Shown piece after piece: positions 6,185 to 6,199 of a stretch of DNA of 6,199 nucleotides. Source of the DNA: Acidobacteriota bacterium (GTDB taxonomy: Bacteria; Acidobacteriota; Vicinamibacteria; Vicinamibacterales; UBA8438); the NCBI GenBank assembly GCA_012963185.1, contig DTWD01000494.1, forward strand, positions 1 to 6,199, read 5' to 3'. The translations under genes were made by a program, and so were the position numbers. Under the pieces are notes generated by a model, which worked only from the letters and a program-made list of their open reading frames with translations, ran no database searches and was not told where the DNA came from. The number at the start of each line of letters is the position of its first letter. Within the stretch, counting starts at the first letter, position 1.

Positions 6185-6199
6185 AGTTGGAACCAGGAC

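Larger units (their letters stand above)
5866..6199. other. Non-coding 3' flank
   Basis: No convincing gene lies here on either strand. A reverse frame covering 5875-6072 has no recognisable product or good ribosome site, and a 17-residue plus-strand frame at 6057-6110 also lacks one. A TTGACA at 5968-5973 has no matching -10 box at the right distance. Contents worth noting are the REP-like palindrome and the distal terminator-like hairpin, annotated separately. Confidence 0.5.

Overview
This window carries one compact plus-strand operon from what looks like a Gram-negative bacterium, probably a proteobacterium. The reasons are a twin-arginine signal on an (inferred periplasmic) solute-binding protein without a lipoprotein cysteine, moderate-GC codon use, and Shine-Dalgarno-led genes with very short gaps. 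Nothing in the sequence fixes the genus.

Layout: positions 1-604 contain no convincing gene. They hold an upstream flank with a palindrome between direct repeats (45-74), a LacI/CcpA-type operator-like palindrome (477-490), a good -10 box (500-505) and a strong Shine-Dalgarno sequence (592-598). Then come a Tat-exported CUT1-type solute-binding protein (605-1990), two inner-membrane permeases (2084-2968 and 2989-3822), a MalK/UgpC-type ATPase with TOBE domain (3839-4960) and a phytanoyl-CoA dioxygenase (PhyH) family Fe(II)/2-oxoglutarate oxygenase (about 5005-5865). The last ~330 bases are non-coding and hold a REP-like imperfect palindrome (5911-5930) and a terminator-like hairpin (6152-6184).

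The first four genes make a complete binding-protein-dependent importer: binding protein, two permeases with EAA loops, and one ATPase expected to work as a homodimer. The PhyH gene follows with no terminator in the gap, so the simplest reading is that the imported compound, or a product of it, is hydroxylated in the cytoplasm. The substrate cannot be read from the sequence. CUT1 relatives carry oligosaccharides, polyols and glycerol-3-phosphate; PhyH relatives act on acyl-CoAs, ectoine, phosphonates and other small molecules.

The most interesting non-coding signal is the 93-base gap between the binding-protein and first permease genes. It contains two consecutive RNA hairpins: a 13-pair stem just after the binding-protein stop codon, and a second one that folds over the permease ribosome binding site. 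Together with the strong binding-protein ribosome site, this looks like a device for making much more binding protein than membrane subunit. I saw no CRISPR array, tRNA, rRNA, insertion sequence or clearly new type of system.
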